Origin: Pseudotabrizicola algicola
GTDB lineage: Bacteria; Pseudomonadota; Alphaproteobacteria; Rhodobacterales; Rhodobacteraceae
Reading direction: 5' to 3'
DNA: 64,000 nucleotides
Assembly: GCF_010915705.1 (NCBI RefSeq)
Contig: NZ_JAAIKE010000003.1
Location: forward strand, 372,001 to 436,000
The first letter of the stretch is position 1. The number at the start of each line of letters is the position of its first letter. Below the pieces are notes generated by a model. That model had not been told where the DNA came from. It was given only the letters and a program-made list of their open reading frames with translations, and searched no databases. A program made the position numbers and the translations under genes. Below are positions 33,418 to 43,000 of this stretch, in pieces.

Positions 33418-34404
33418 ATGCGCCCCGGACCCCGAAACCTCGTCACCGATGTCTCCGGCCTGCTGGTCGGGCAGGCCCATGACGCGGCCCTGCGCTCCGG
33501 CGTCACCGTGCTCACCGCCGCACGGCCCTTCACGGCGGCGGTGCACGTCATGGGCGGCGCCCCCGGCACGCGCGAGACAGAACTGCTCGCCCCCGACCGC
33601 CTCGTGCAGGAGGTCGACGCGCTGGTGCTGTCAGGCGGCTCCGCCTTCGGCCTCGATGCCTGCTCGGGCGTGGCCGATGCGCTGCGCGGGCAGGGGCGCG
33701 GCTTCGCGGTCGGGGACCAGCGCATTCCCATCGTGCCGGGCGCGATCCTGTTCGATCTGCTCAACGGCGGTGACAAGACATGGGCGCGCAACCCCTACGC
33801 CGCCCTCGGCGCGCAGGCCCTGCACACCGCGGCGGAGCAGTTTGCGCTGGGCAGCGCAGGCGCGGGCTATGGCGCGGCAACGCTGAACTGGAAGGGTGGT
33901 CTCGGCTCGGCCTCGGCGGTGCTGCCCTCCGGCCTGACCGTGGGGGCGCTGGTCGCGGTGAACGCGCTGGGCTCGGTCACCGCGGGCGACAGCCGCCACT
34001 TCTGGGCCGCCCCGTGGGAAGAGGGGGACGAGTTCGGCGGCCTCGGCCCCGCCCCGCGCATGGCCCCGCCCGACGCCCCCCTGCCGCGCAAACGCATGGG
34101 GGAATCCACCACCATCGCCATCGTCGCCACCGATGCCGCGCTGACGCAGGCACAGGCGCAGCGCATGGCCATCGCCGCACATGACGGCATGGCCCGCGCC
34201 ATCGTGCCGTCACATACCCCGCTCGACGGCGATCTCGTCTTCGCCGCCGCCACCGGCGCCCGCGTGCTGACAGACCCGCTCACCGACAGCTTCCAGCTCG
34301 GCCACGCCGCCGCCACCTGCCTTGCCCGCGCCATCGCCCGCGCCGTGTTCAGCGCCACCGCGCGGCCGGGCGATCTGCAACCCGTCTGGTCGTCTCGCGC
34401 CTGA
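33418..34404 (+). CDS. P1 family peptidase (DmpA/NylC-like aminopeptidase)
   Basis: 328 residues. NTN-hydrolase-type enzyme that self-cleaves and then acts as an aminopeptidase or amidase. Visible family parts are VLSGGSAFGLDACSGVAD, WKGGLGSASAVLPSGLTVGAL and HTPLDGDLVFAAATGA. At the expected autocleavage site the sequence reads GESTTIAIVATDA, so Thr231 would be the nucleophile and the preceding residue is Ser230 where NylC has Asn. The start MRPGPRNLVTDVSG is selected because it begins the conserved domain. Confidence 0.88.
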   Translation: MRPGPRNLVTDVSGLLVGQAHDAALRSGVTVLTAARPFTAAVHVMGGAPGTRETELLAPDRLVQEVDALVLSGGSAFGLDACSGVADALRGQGRGFAVGDQRIPIVPGAILFDLLNGGDKTWARNPYAALGAQALHTAAEQFALGSAGAGYGAATLNWKGGLGSASAVLPSGLTVGALVAVNALGSVTAGDSRHFWAAPWEEGDEFGGLGPAPRMAPPDAPLPRKRMGESTTIAIVATDAALTQAQAQRMAIAAHDGMARAIVPSHTPLDGDLVFAAATGARVLTDPLTDSFQLGHAAATCLARAIARAVFSATARPGDLQPVWSSRA

Positions 34405-34446
34405 ATTGCTGCTTTCCAAATACTCCCGCCGGAGGCATCCGGCGGT
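34405..34446. repeat. Dispersed intergenic repeat, copy 4
   Basis: Minus orientation: CCGCCGGATGCCTCCGGCGG hairpin, then GAGTATTTGGAAAGCAGCAA, immediately after the peptidase stop and just before the convergent transglycosylase stop. The tail is the same as in copy 5 at 51371. Confidence 0.65.
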
Positions 34447-34451
34447 TGCCC

Positions 34452-35690
34452 TCAGCGCAGCGCCTCCAGAACCTCGAGACTCGCATAGCCATCCGGCACC
34501 CGCCCGTTCGCGCGCTGGAACGCCTTGACCGCCGCAATCGTGTTCGGCCCGATCCTGCCATCCACCCCCTGCGGATCGAAGCCCGCAGCCCCCAGCCTTT
34601 CCTGCAACTCCATCCGCTCTGCCAGCGTCAGCGCGCGCAATTCGCGCGGCCAAACCGCCTGTATCGCAGGCCCGCCGCGCAAACGGTCGGCCAGATGCCC
34701 CACCGCGATCACATAGGCATCGGCGGTGTTGTAGCGCTCGATCACCTGGAAGTTGGAGAAGATCAGAAACGCCGCCCCCCGCGCGCCCCCGGGCAGCAGC
34801 ACCGAGGCCAGCCCGTGATCGGGCAGCGCGCCGCCCGCCACCGGCGCCACCCCCAGCGCCGCCCACTCCGCCACCGGCTTTTTCACCCGCTCGGTGGTCT
34901 GGTCATAGTCGAACCCCTCGGGCAGACGGATCTCCAGCCCCCAGAGCGCGCCGGGTGTCCAGCCCCAATGCCGCAGATAGGCGGCGGCAGAGGCGAGCGC
35001 ATCGGCCGGATCATCCGACCAGACATCGCGCCGCCCGTCGCCGGTGAAATCCACCGCATGCGCCCACCAGCTTGTCGGCATGAACTGCGTGTGCCCCATC
35101 GCACCGGCCCAGCTGCCGCGCATCGCCTCCGGCGTCACATCGCCGCTCTCGAGGATCTTCAGCGCCGCGATCAGCTCTTTCTCGAAAAACGCCGCCCGCC
35201 GCGCATCATAGGCCAGCGTGGCCAGCGCCTCGATGGTCGGGATATCGCCGCGAAAGCTGCCATAGGCCGATTCCAGCCCCCAGATCGCCGCCACGATGTG
35301 CCGGTCGACGCCATATTCCGCTTCGATCCGCGCCAGCATCGCGCCATGCTGCGCAAGCGCGCGCTTGCCATGCGCGATACGGTCTTCGGATACGGCGGTA
35401 TCAAGGTAATCCCAGATGGTCTTGGTAAACTCGTTCTGGTTGCGGTCGCGCTCGATGATCTTCGCGTTGAACCGCGCCAAGGGCAGCGCGCGCTCCAGCA
35501 CCGCAGGCGCGATGCCCGCCTCCAGCGCGCGCGGGCGAAACCCGTCCAGCCAGTCTGCAAATCCCTGTTCGGTTCCCACCGCCACACTCTCCACCTGCGC
35601 CGCCACCGGGCCGGGCTCGCTCGTGTTGGGCGACTGCGCCACCCCCGGCGTCGCCATCGCCAACATCACAAAGATCAAGCCTGCCCGCAT
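34452..35690 (-). CDS. Lytic murein transglycosylase (MltB family) with peptidoglycan-binding domain
   Basis: 412 residues. A signal peptide (MRAGLIFVMLAMATPGVAQS) exports it. The MltB-type SLT domain (~40-330) has catalytic Glu140 in WGLESAYGSFRG, plus GAMGHTQFMPTSW, DFTGDGRRDVW and FQVIERYNTADAY. A C-terminal PG_binding_1 domain (~350-410) contains LQERLGAAGFDPQGVDGRIG. The enzyme cleaves glycan strands of murein to 1,6-anhydro-muropeptides. It is divergent from the hydantoinase gene. Confidence 0.93.
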   Translation of the reverse strand: MRAGLIFVMLAMATPGVAQSPNTSEPGPVAAQVESVAVGTEQGFADWLDGFRPRALEAGIAPAVLERALPLARFNAKIIERDRNQNEFTKTIWDYLDTAVSEDRIAHGKRALAQHGAMLARIEAEYGVDRHIVAAIWGLESAYGSFRGDIPTIEALATLAYDARRAAFFEKELIAALKILESGDVTPEAMRGSWAGAMGHTQFMPTSWWAHAVDFTGDGRRDVWSDDPADALASAAAYLRHWGWTPGALWGLEIRLPEGFDYDQTTERVKKPVAEWAALGVAPVAGGALPDHGLASVLLPGGARGAAFLIFSNFQVIERYNTADAYVIAVGHLADRLRGGPAIQAVWPRELRALTLAERMELQERLGAAGFDPQGVDGRIGPNTIAAVKAFQRANGRVPDGYASLEVLEALR

Positions 35691-35945
35691 CTGCCATGCC
35701 CCGTTTTGCCCGAGCCTAGCTGCCCCCGGCGCAAAGGGCAAACCCGCGCGTCCAAGCCCGGCGGCTCGGCGCTCCCTTGCGGGCGCTTCTCGCAGGCCCT
35801 CCATGTCGCGCCCCGCGCGCAGAGGGACGGATACGGACCGATAAGCGCCTCCTTGTCCGATCCGCGACCGCAAATGTCGCAACAGGGGCTGATCTTCGCC
35901 CCGCAATGGCCTAGCTGACAGCCATATCACAAGGAACGGCAGGCG

Positions 35946-37964
35946 ATGGGTTACTTTCTGGGCGTGGATACGGGCGGCACCTATACCGACGCGGTCATCG
36001 TGGACGAGGCCGCGACCCGCGTCATCGGCAAGGCCAAGTCGCTGACCACCCGTAACGATCTGGCCCTCGGCATCGGCGGCGCGGTCGATGCCGCGCTGGC
36101 ACAGGCGGGGGTCGTCCCGCAAGACATCTCGCTGGTGTCCCTGTCCACCACCCTTGCCACCAATGCCCTTGTCGAAGGGCAGGGCGGCCGCGTCGCCCTC
36201 GTCTTCATCGGCTTCGACGCGGGCGACGAGGCCCGCGCGGGGCTGGACGAGGCGCTCAGGGGCGACCCGATCCTGCGCATCGGCGGCGGTCATGGCCATG
36301 CGGGGCAGGAACTTGCCCCGCTGGACACCGCAACGCTGGAACAGCACCTGCGCGAGAGGGGCGATCAGGTGATGGGCTTTGCCGTCGCCGCCCGCTTTGC
36401 CACCCGCAACCCCGCGCATGAAATCGCCGCGCGCGACCTGATCCGCCGCGTCACCGGGCGGCCCGTCACCTGCAGCCACGAGCTTTCGGCCAATCTCAAC
36501 GGCCCCAAGCGCGCGCTGACGGCGGTGCTCAACGCCCGTCTGATCGGCATGATCGACCGTCTGGTCGCCGCTTGCGAGCGGCACCTGACCGCCATCGGCA
36601 TCACCGCGCCGCTCATGGTGGTGCGCGGCGATGGCGCGCTGATCTCGGCTGCGATGGTGCGCGAGCGCCCGATCGAAACCATCCTCTCCGGCCCCGCCGC
36701 CAGCATCGTCGGCGCGCGCTGGCTCACCGGCGCGTCCGATGCGCTGGTCTCCGACATCGGCGGCACCACGACCGATGTCGCGCTATTGCGCAACGGCCTG
36801 CCCGAGATCGATCCGCAGGGCGCACGCGTCGGCGGCTTCCGCACGATGGTCGAGGCGGTGGCGATGCGCACCACCGGCCTTGGCGGCGATTCCGAGGTGC
36901 ATCTGCAGACCGAGGGCCTCACCGGCGGCCTGCGCCTCGGCCCGCGCCGCCTGATTCCCGTCTCGCTGCTGGCAGATACCCACGGCGACATGGTGCATGC
37001 CGCGCTTGACCGTGCCCTGTCCACCGAGGTGTCCGGCGAATATGACGGGCGCTTCGTCATCCCGATGCAGGGGGCGCAGGGCGGGCTTTCGCCCCGCGAA
37101 GCCACGCTCCTTGCCCGTATCACCGCGCCGATGCCGCTGGCGCAGGCGCTCACCTCGCGGCTCGAGGCGGCGGCGCTCGACCGCCTCGTCGCCCGCGGTC
37201 TGGTGATGATCGCCGGCGTCACCCCCTCCGATGCCAGCCACGCCCTTGGCCGTCTGGCGGTCTGGGATGCGCAGGCCGCCGAAAAGGCGCTGCGCCTGCT
37301 CGGTCGCCGCCGCAACGGCGCGGGCGAGCGTTTCGCCGCCGATCCGCTGGCCTTGGCACAGGCCATCATCGACCAGTTGACCCGCCAGACCGTCGATTGC
37401 CTGCTCGAAGCCGCCTTCGCCGAAGACCCTGCCTTTGCCGAAGATGCGCCCGAAATCCTCGCGCGCCACAGACTCACCCGCGCGGCTCTGCAGGGGCATC
37501 GCGGCGTCGTGCAGCTTACCGCTCGCCTTGCCGTTCCGGTCATCGGCCTTGGCGCCTCGGCCCCGGCCTATTACGGCGCGGTGGGCGAGGTTCTGGGCTG
37601 CCAGATGATCCTCCCCGAACATGCCGGTGTGGCCAATGCCATCGGCGCGGTGGTGGGGCAGGTCAGCCAGCGTGCCACGGGCACACTCACCAGCCCGTCG
37701 GAAGGGCGCTTTGCAGCGCATCTGCCCGGCGGAATACAGGTCTTTGCCGATCAGGATGCCGCACTTGATGCCCTGACCGATGCGCTGACCCGAGAGGCCA
37801 CCGACCGCGCCCTGCGCGCCGGCGCGGTCGATCTGCACCTGACCACCACCCGCGACATCCGCGAGGCCGAGGTCGAAGGCCGCCGCATGTTCATCGAAGC
37901 CGTGGTCAGCGTCACCGCCGCGGGCCGCCCCCGCGTTGCCCATGCGCGCGATGTGCAAATCTGA
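35946..37964 (+). CDS. Hydantoinase/oxoprolinase family protein (HyuA-like)
   Basis: 672 residues. N-terminal FLGVDTGGTYTDAVIVDE and the later VSDIGGTTTDVALLRNG are actin-like ATP-binding loops typical of N-methylhydantoinase A and 5-oxoprolinase alpha parts. The LSTTLATNALVEGQGG loop is also typical. No hydantoinase B gene follows: the next feature is tRNA-Met. So it is either a stand-alone member or has lost its partner. The substrate is unknown. A link to creatine or creatinine breakdown is only suggested by a creatinase gene 4 kb away. Confidence 0.88.
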   Translation: MGYFLGVDTGGTYTDAVIVDEAATRVIGKAKSLTTRNDLALGIGGAVDAALAQAGVVPQDISLVSLSTTLATNALVEGQGGRVALVFIGFDAGDEARAGLDEALRGDPILRIGGGHGHAGQELAPLDTATLEQHLRERGDQVMGFAVAARFATRNPAHEIAARDLIRRVTGRPVTCSHELSANLNGPKRALTAVLNARLIGMIDRLVAACERHLTAIGITAPLMVVRGDGALISAAMVRERPIETILSGPAASIVGARWLTGASDALVSDIGGTTTDVALLRNGLPEIDPQGARVGGFRTMVEAVAMRTTGLGGDSEVHLQTEGLTGGLRLGPRRLIPVSLLADTHGDMVHAALDRALSTEVSGEYDGRFVIPMQGAQGGLSPREATLLARITAPMPLAQALTSRLEAAALDRLVARGLVMIAGVTPSDASHALGRLAVWDAQAAEKALRLLGRRRNGAGERFAADPLALAQAIIDQLTRQTVDCLLEAAFAEDPAFAEDAPEILARHRLTRAALQGHRGVVQLTARLAVPVIGLGASAPAYYGAVGEVLGCQMILPEHAGVANAIGAVVGQVSQRATGTLTSPSEGRFAAHLPGGIQVFADQDAALDALTDALTREATDRALRAGAVDLHLTTTRDIREAEVEGRRMFIEAVVSVTAAGRPRVAHARDVQI

Positions 37965-38013
37965 CGAATGGGGCTTGACGCGCGATGGCGGGCGCAATAC
38001 GACCCGCGCCAGT

Positions 38014-38090
38014 GGCTAGGTAGCTCAGCTGGTTAGAGCACGTGACTCATAATCACGGGGTCGGGGGTTCGAGTCCCCCCCTCGCCACCA
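38014..38090 (+). tRNA. tRNA-Met (CAT anticodon, elongator type)
   Basis: 77 bases with encoded CCA. D-arm GCTCAGCTGGTTAGAGC, anticodon stem-loop CGTGACTCATAATCACG with CAT, variable loop GGGTC and T-arm GGGGGTTCGAGTCCCCC are all well formed. Its D-loop and overall layout match elongator tRNA-Met of E. coli. The acceptor stem GGCTAGG pairs with CCTCGCC except for a T4-C69 mismatch. tRNA-Ile2 (lysidine type) also has CAT and cannot be fully ruled out. Confidence 0.9.
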
Positions 38091-38159
38091 CTTTTCTCCC
38101 TTTACATGCGTAACGTCCGCAGCAGCCTCGTTCAGGCGCGCGCCGCCAGCCTAGGCCGG

Positions 38160-38540
38160 TCATTCCCCTTGGGTCAGCGCAAGCGCGGCGATGCTGCCAA
38201 GATAGGCGATGTTCGCCAGAATCATCAGCCCGACCGCGAGCGATCCAAGGTCCTTGGCCTGCTTTGCCGCCTCGGACCAGCCGGGCGAGACATGGTCGGC
38301 CAGCACCTCGATGGCCGTATTCAGTGCCTCCACCGCCAGCAGCGCGCAGAACAGCACAACAAAGCCGAGCCATTGCCACAGGCCCGCCCCCAGCCATAGC
38401 AGACCCGCTGCCGCCACAAGACCGCCCGCCACCTCTTGCCGCGCCGCCGTTTCGCGCAGCAGGCGGCGCAGACCGTCGCGGGAATAGCGGGTGGCATCCA
38501 CCATGTGCCAAAGCCCCTTGCGCGGTGGTTCCACGGCCAT
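38160..38540 (-). CDS. dgkA: Diacylglycerol kinase (DgkA type)
   Basis: 126 residues with three transmembrane helices. Phosphorylates diacylglycerol to phosphatidic acid at the inner membrane. The catalytic segment EALNTAIEVLADHVSPGWSE followed by AAKQAKDLGSLAV is the DgkA signature with its conserved Glu and Asp. ATG 38540 is chosen as the start before a short basic N-terminus (MAVEPPRKGLWHM). Confidence 0.92.
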   Translation of the reverse strand: MAVEPPRKGLWHMVDATRYSRDGLRRLLRETAARQEVAGGLVAAAGLLWLGAGLWQWLGFVVLFCALLAVEALNTAIEVLADHVSPGWSEAAKQAKDLGSLAVGLMILANIAYLGSIAALALTQGE

Positions 38541-38893
38541 GCTGCCCCCGATGTCCTTGCCTGCCCTGCCGTCCCAGCCTTGCGCCCGCGCCGCCCGATG
38601 TCCATCCACATCGCACCGGCCCCCCTTCGCGCCCCCGTCGCGCGTGGGCAGGGGCCGGAACAGCCCCGAGCCCGCGCATATGCGCGGCAAAAGCGGGCAA
38701 AGCGCGCGCCCCCCCGCCCTCGGGCTTCAAAAATCAGTCAGCGCACTTTCTCTTTGTGGCGCAAGCCCTATGCTCTGGCCCGAGATGCCGCAACCTTGCC
38801 GTGTCAAAGCGCCGCCCCTTGGCGGGCACGCCGCTCTGCCGGCGCATCCGACCGCCGAAGCCATAAGGACCAAATCCGCATGAAAGAGGCCAG
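38541..38893. other. Intergenic region without a recognisable gene
   Basis: 353 bases between the divergent dgkA and RND adaptor genes. It is GC-rich near dgkA and somewhat less so around 38735-38790. I see no credible coding region, repeat or terminator. It should contain the promoters of both neighbours. Confidence 0.5.
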
Positions 38894-40054
38894 ATGAGAC
38901 TTGTGCCCCAAGTGTTCACCGCTGCGCTGATCGTGGCGCTCGCGATCCCGCTGGCCGCCCGCTTCGTTCCCGGCACCCATCCGTGGCTGCAAAGCGCGGG
39001 CATGCTGGCCCCGCTGACCGCACTCGGCGTCGTGCCCGCCAGCGCCGGGGCCGCTGCCCCCGCAGGCGGACCGCGCGGCAGCGGCGGACCGGGGGCACAG
39101 GGCGGTGGCGGCGGCATTCAGGTCATCGCCGCCGAACCCGACCGCCAGATGCAGCGCAATGTGGTCGATGCCATCGGCTCGTCCCGCGGCGCTCAGGCGG
39201 TGGACCTGTCCTTCGGCGTCACCGGACGCATCACCGCGCTGCACGTCGCCGCAGGCAGCCGCGTCGAGGCGGGCGCGGTGCTCGCAGAACTCGACGCCGC
39301 CAGCGCCCGCCTTGCCCTCGAACGCGCCCGCCTCATGCGCGCCGACGCCCAGCAAACCCTTGACCGCCTGTCGCAGCTCGCCGGATCGGGCACCACCACC
39401 AGCCTGCAACGCCAGGATGCCGACCTTGCCCTGCGTACCGCCGAACTGGGCCTGCAGGCCGCGCAGGCCGATCTCGACGATCACACCCTCACCGCCCCCA
39501 TCTCGGGCTATGTCGGGCTGATCGAGCCGCAGGTCGGTGATCTGGTCACCCCGACCACCACCATCACCCGCATCGAAGACCGCTCCAGCCTGATCGTCGA
39601 TTTCCGCGTCCCCGAACGCATCGCCGCCCGGATCGCCCCCGGCGCGCCGGTGCAGGTTAGCCCCGTCGCCACCCCCGGCCACAGCGTGACCGGCCAGATC
39701 GTCGCGGTCGACAACCGTGTGGACGAGGCAAGCCGCACCCTGCGCGTGCAGGCCAGCATCGCCAACACCGATGACAGTCTGCGCGCCGGCATGGCCTTCC
39801 GCGTCTCGATGGAGTTCACCGGAGCCGAGGTGCCAGCCGTCAGCCCGCTCGCCATCCAGTGGGGGGCGGACGGGGCCTTCATCTGGCTGATCCGCGCGGG
39901 CAAGGCCAGCCGCCTGCCCATCCGCATCCTGCAACGCAATGCCGATGCGGTGCTGATCGACGCCGCCCTCGAACCCGGCGATCTGGTCGTCACCGAAGGC
40001 GTGCAGGCCCTCCGCCCCGGTGCCGAGGTCTCGCTCGCCCCGCCACGGAGCTGA
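38894..40054 (+). CDS. RND efflux periplasmic adaptor (MFP) subunit
   Basis: 386 residues. N-terminal membrane anchor or signal (residues 5-24), then a glycine-rich linker (GGPRGSGGPGAQGGGGG), a biotinyl-lipoyl-like domain (VDLSFGVTGRITALHVAAGS), an alpha-hairpin (RARLMRADAQQTLDRLSQL), and a beta-barrel region (APISGYVGLIEPQVGDLV). It bridges an inner-membrane RND pump to an outer-membrane channel. No outer-membrane factor gene follows. The stop is six bases from the pump gene's start. Confidence 0.9.
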   Translation: MRLVPQVFTAALIVALAIPLAARFVPGTHPWLQSAGMLAPLTALGVVPASAGAAAPAGGPRGSGGPGAQGGGGGIQVIAAEPDRQMQRNVVDAIGSSRGAQAVDLSFGVTGRITALHVAAGSRVEAGAVLAELDAASARLALERARLMRADAQQTLDRLSQLAGSGTTTSLQRQDADLALRTAELGLQAAQADLDDHTLTAPISGYVGLIEPQVGDLVTPTTTITRIEDRSSLIVDFRVPERIAARIAPGAPVQVSPVATPGHSVTGQIVAVDNRVDEASRTLRVQASIANTDDSLRAGMAFRVSMEFTGAEVPAVSPLAIQWGADGAFIWLIRAGKASRLPIRILQRNADAVLIDAALEPGDLVVTEGVQALRPGAEVSLAPPRS

Positions 40055-40059
40055 CACGC

Positions 40060-43000
40060 ATGGAAAACCGCGCCAAGACCGCCGCCGCAATGGGGCAGAG
40101 CACCGCCCTTTTCGTGCGCCGCCCCATCCTCGCCTTCGTGCTCAATGCGCTCATCGTCATCGCGGGCTTTGCGGGCTTTCTCGGCGCGGATGTGCGCGAA
40201 TTGCCCGCCGTAGACCGCCCCGTCGTCTCTGTCACCACCAGCTATTCCGGCGCCGCCCCCGAAACCATCGACCGCGAGGTGACCGCCGTCATCGAAGGCG
40301 CGGCGGGCCGCGTGGCCGGGGTCAAATCCATTTCCTCCTCCTCGCGCTTCGGCTCCAGCCGCGTCACGGTGGAATTCAATGACAGCGTCGATCTCGATGT
40401 CGCCGCCACCGATCTGCGCGACGCGGTGGCGCGGCAGGCAGGCAACCTGCCTTCGGGCGCGGATGCGCCGCGCGTCGTCAAATCCGATGCCGATGCCGAA
40501 GCCATCCTGCGCGTCGCCGTCACCTCCAACCGCCGCAGCGCGGACGAGCTGACAACACTCGTCACCGATCTGGCCGAATCGCGCCTGCTGGCCGCCCCCG
40601 GTGTCGCAGATCTGCAAATCTTCGGCGCGCGCGAGCTGTCGTTCCGCGTCGATGTCGACCTGATGCAACTCGCCGCGCGCGGCCTCACCCTGGCCGATCT
40701 GCGCGGCGTTCTGGGCAACGCGGCATTTGATTCCCCGTCGGGCGCGCTCAGTTCCGAAAGCCAGAGCCTTCTGGTGCGCACCACCGCTGCCATCCGCACC
40801 GCCGAACAGATCGAGGCGCTGACCATTGCGGGCAACGTCCGGCTTGGCGATGTGGCACAGGTCACGCTCGGCCCCGATCCGGGCGCATCCATCCTGCGTG
40901 CCAACGGGCAGACGGGCATCGGCATCGGCATCATCCGGCAGGCCAACGGCAATTCGCTCGCCATCTCCGAGGCGGTCCGTCAGGTGGTGGCCGATCTGCA
41001 ACCGCTTCTGCCCGATGACGTGCAGATGTTCGTCACCTCCGACAGCGCCGATTTCATCCAGGGCGCCATCAACGAGGTGCAACTGGCCCTTGTCCTCTCC
41101 GTCCTGATCGTGACGGCGGTGATCTTCCTCTTCCTGCGCGATCCGCGCGCCACGCTCATTCCCATCATCGCCATGCCGGTGGCGCTGATCGGCACCTTGG
41201 CCGCCATCTGGATCGTGGGTTTCTCCGTCAACATCATCACGCTTCTGGCGCTGGTGCTGGCCACGGGGCTGGTGGTCGACGATGCCATCGTGGTCCTGGA
41301 AAACATCGTGCGCCGCCGCTCCGAAGGCATGGGCGCGCGCGCTGCCGCCGTCTTGGGAACCCAGCAGGTGTTCTTCGCGGTGCTGGCCACCACCACCACG
41401 CTCGCCGCCGTGTTCATCCCGCTGTCCTTCCTTCCCGGCCAGACGGGCGGGCTGTTCCGCGAATTCGGCTTCACGCTTGCGATTGCGGTGCTGTTGTCCT
41501 CGGCCACTGCGCTGACCCTCTGTCCGGTGCTGGCCGCGCGGCTTCTGCGTCCCGCCGGACCGCCCTCGGGCCTGCTCACGGCGCTGGGCGACCGGCTGGC
41601 GCGGCTTTACGGCGCGGCCCTGCGGCTCTGCCTTGCCGCGCCGCTGGTCACCGTCACCGTGGCGGTGCTGTTCGCCGCCCTTGCGGTGGCCATCTTCCCG
41701 ACCCTGCGCCAAGAACTCACCCCGCCCGAAGACCGCGCGGTGGTGCTTTTGTCGGTTCAGGCCCCGCAGGGCGTCTCGCTCGATTACACCGATGCGCGGA
41801 TGCGCGAGATCGAGGCTCTGGTCGAACCCTTGCGCGAAAGCGGCGAGGTCACCAGCCTTTTCGCCATCGCGGGCATGGGCGGGCAGGACAACCGCGGCTT
41901 CATCGTCATCACATTGGCAAGCTGGGCGGACCGCGAGCGCAGCCAGCAAGAGATTGCCGCCGAGATCAGCGGCAAGCTGCGCGGCATCATCGGGGTGCGC
42001 GCCTTTGCCATTCAGGGCAATTCGCTCGGCATCCGCGGTGCGGGGCAGGGGCTGTCCTTCGCGCTGGTGGGGGACAATTACGACGATCTGGCCGAAAGCG
42101 CCCGTGCGCTTGTCGAGCAGATGGAGGATGACCCGCGCTTCGGTCAGGTGCGTCTGGGCTACGACACCACGCAGCCGCAACTCTTTGTCGAAATCGACCG
42201 CGCCCGCGCCGAAGATCTTGGCGTCCAGATCGCGGGCATGGCCGAGGCCCTGCAAGCCGTGCTCGATGGCCGCACGGTCGGCACTCTGTTCCTCGATGAC
42301 AACAGCTTAGATATCCGCCTCGTCTCCAACGCTGATCCGGTGAATGACCCCGGCGATCTCGAACGCATCTTCGTGCCAAGTCGCGGCGGGCAGATGGTGC
42401 CGATCTCAAGCTTCGTGACGCTGACCGAACGCGCCATCGCACCGCAACTCGAACGGGAATCGCAGCAGCGTGCGGTGCCGATCACCGCAGGGCTGACGCC
42501 CGATCTGGCGCTGGGCGATGCGCTCGCGCAGGTGCAGACCCTTGCCGCCGATGTCCTGCCCGAAGGCAGCCGCGTCGTCCCCTTGGCCGAGGCCGCCACC
42601 TTGGGCGAAACCTCCTCGGGCCTCGCCATCACCTTCGGCATCGCGCTCATCGTGGTGTTTCTGGTGCTTTCGGCGCAGTTCGAAAGTTTCGTCTCCGCCA
42701 TCATCGTCATGGCCACGGTTCCCCTCGGCCTTGCCTGCGCGGTCTTTGCGCTGTTGCTGACGGGGGGCAGCCTGAATGTCTATTCGCAGATCGGGCTGGT
42801 GCTTCTGGTCGGGATCATGGCCAAGAACGGGATTCTCATCGTCGAATTCGCCGACCAGCTGCGCGAGAAAGGTGCCTCGGTCCGCGCGGCGATCGAGGGT
42901 GCCGCCACCGCCCGCCTGCGTCCGGTGATGATGACGATGGTTGCCACCGTGCTCGGCGGCCTGCCGCTCCTCCTTGCGAGCGGCGCGGGGGCCGAGGCGC

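Noticed and set aside
39508-42255. A 915-codon open frame on the minus strand under the RND genes
   Set aside because: Gly/Arg/His-rich shadow of the RND adaptor and pump; no start signal and no domain.
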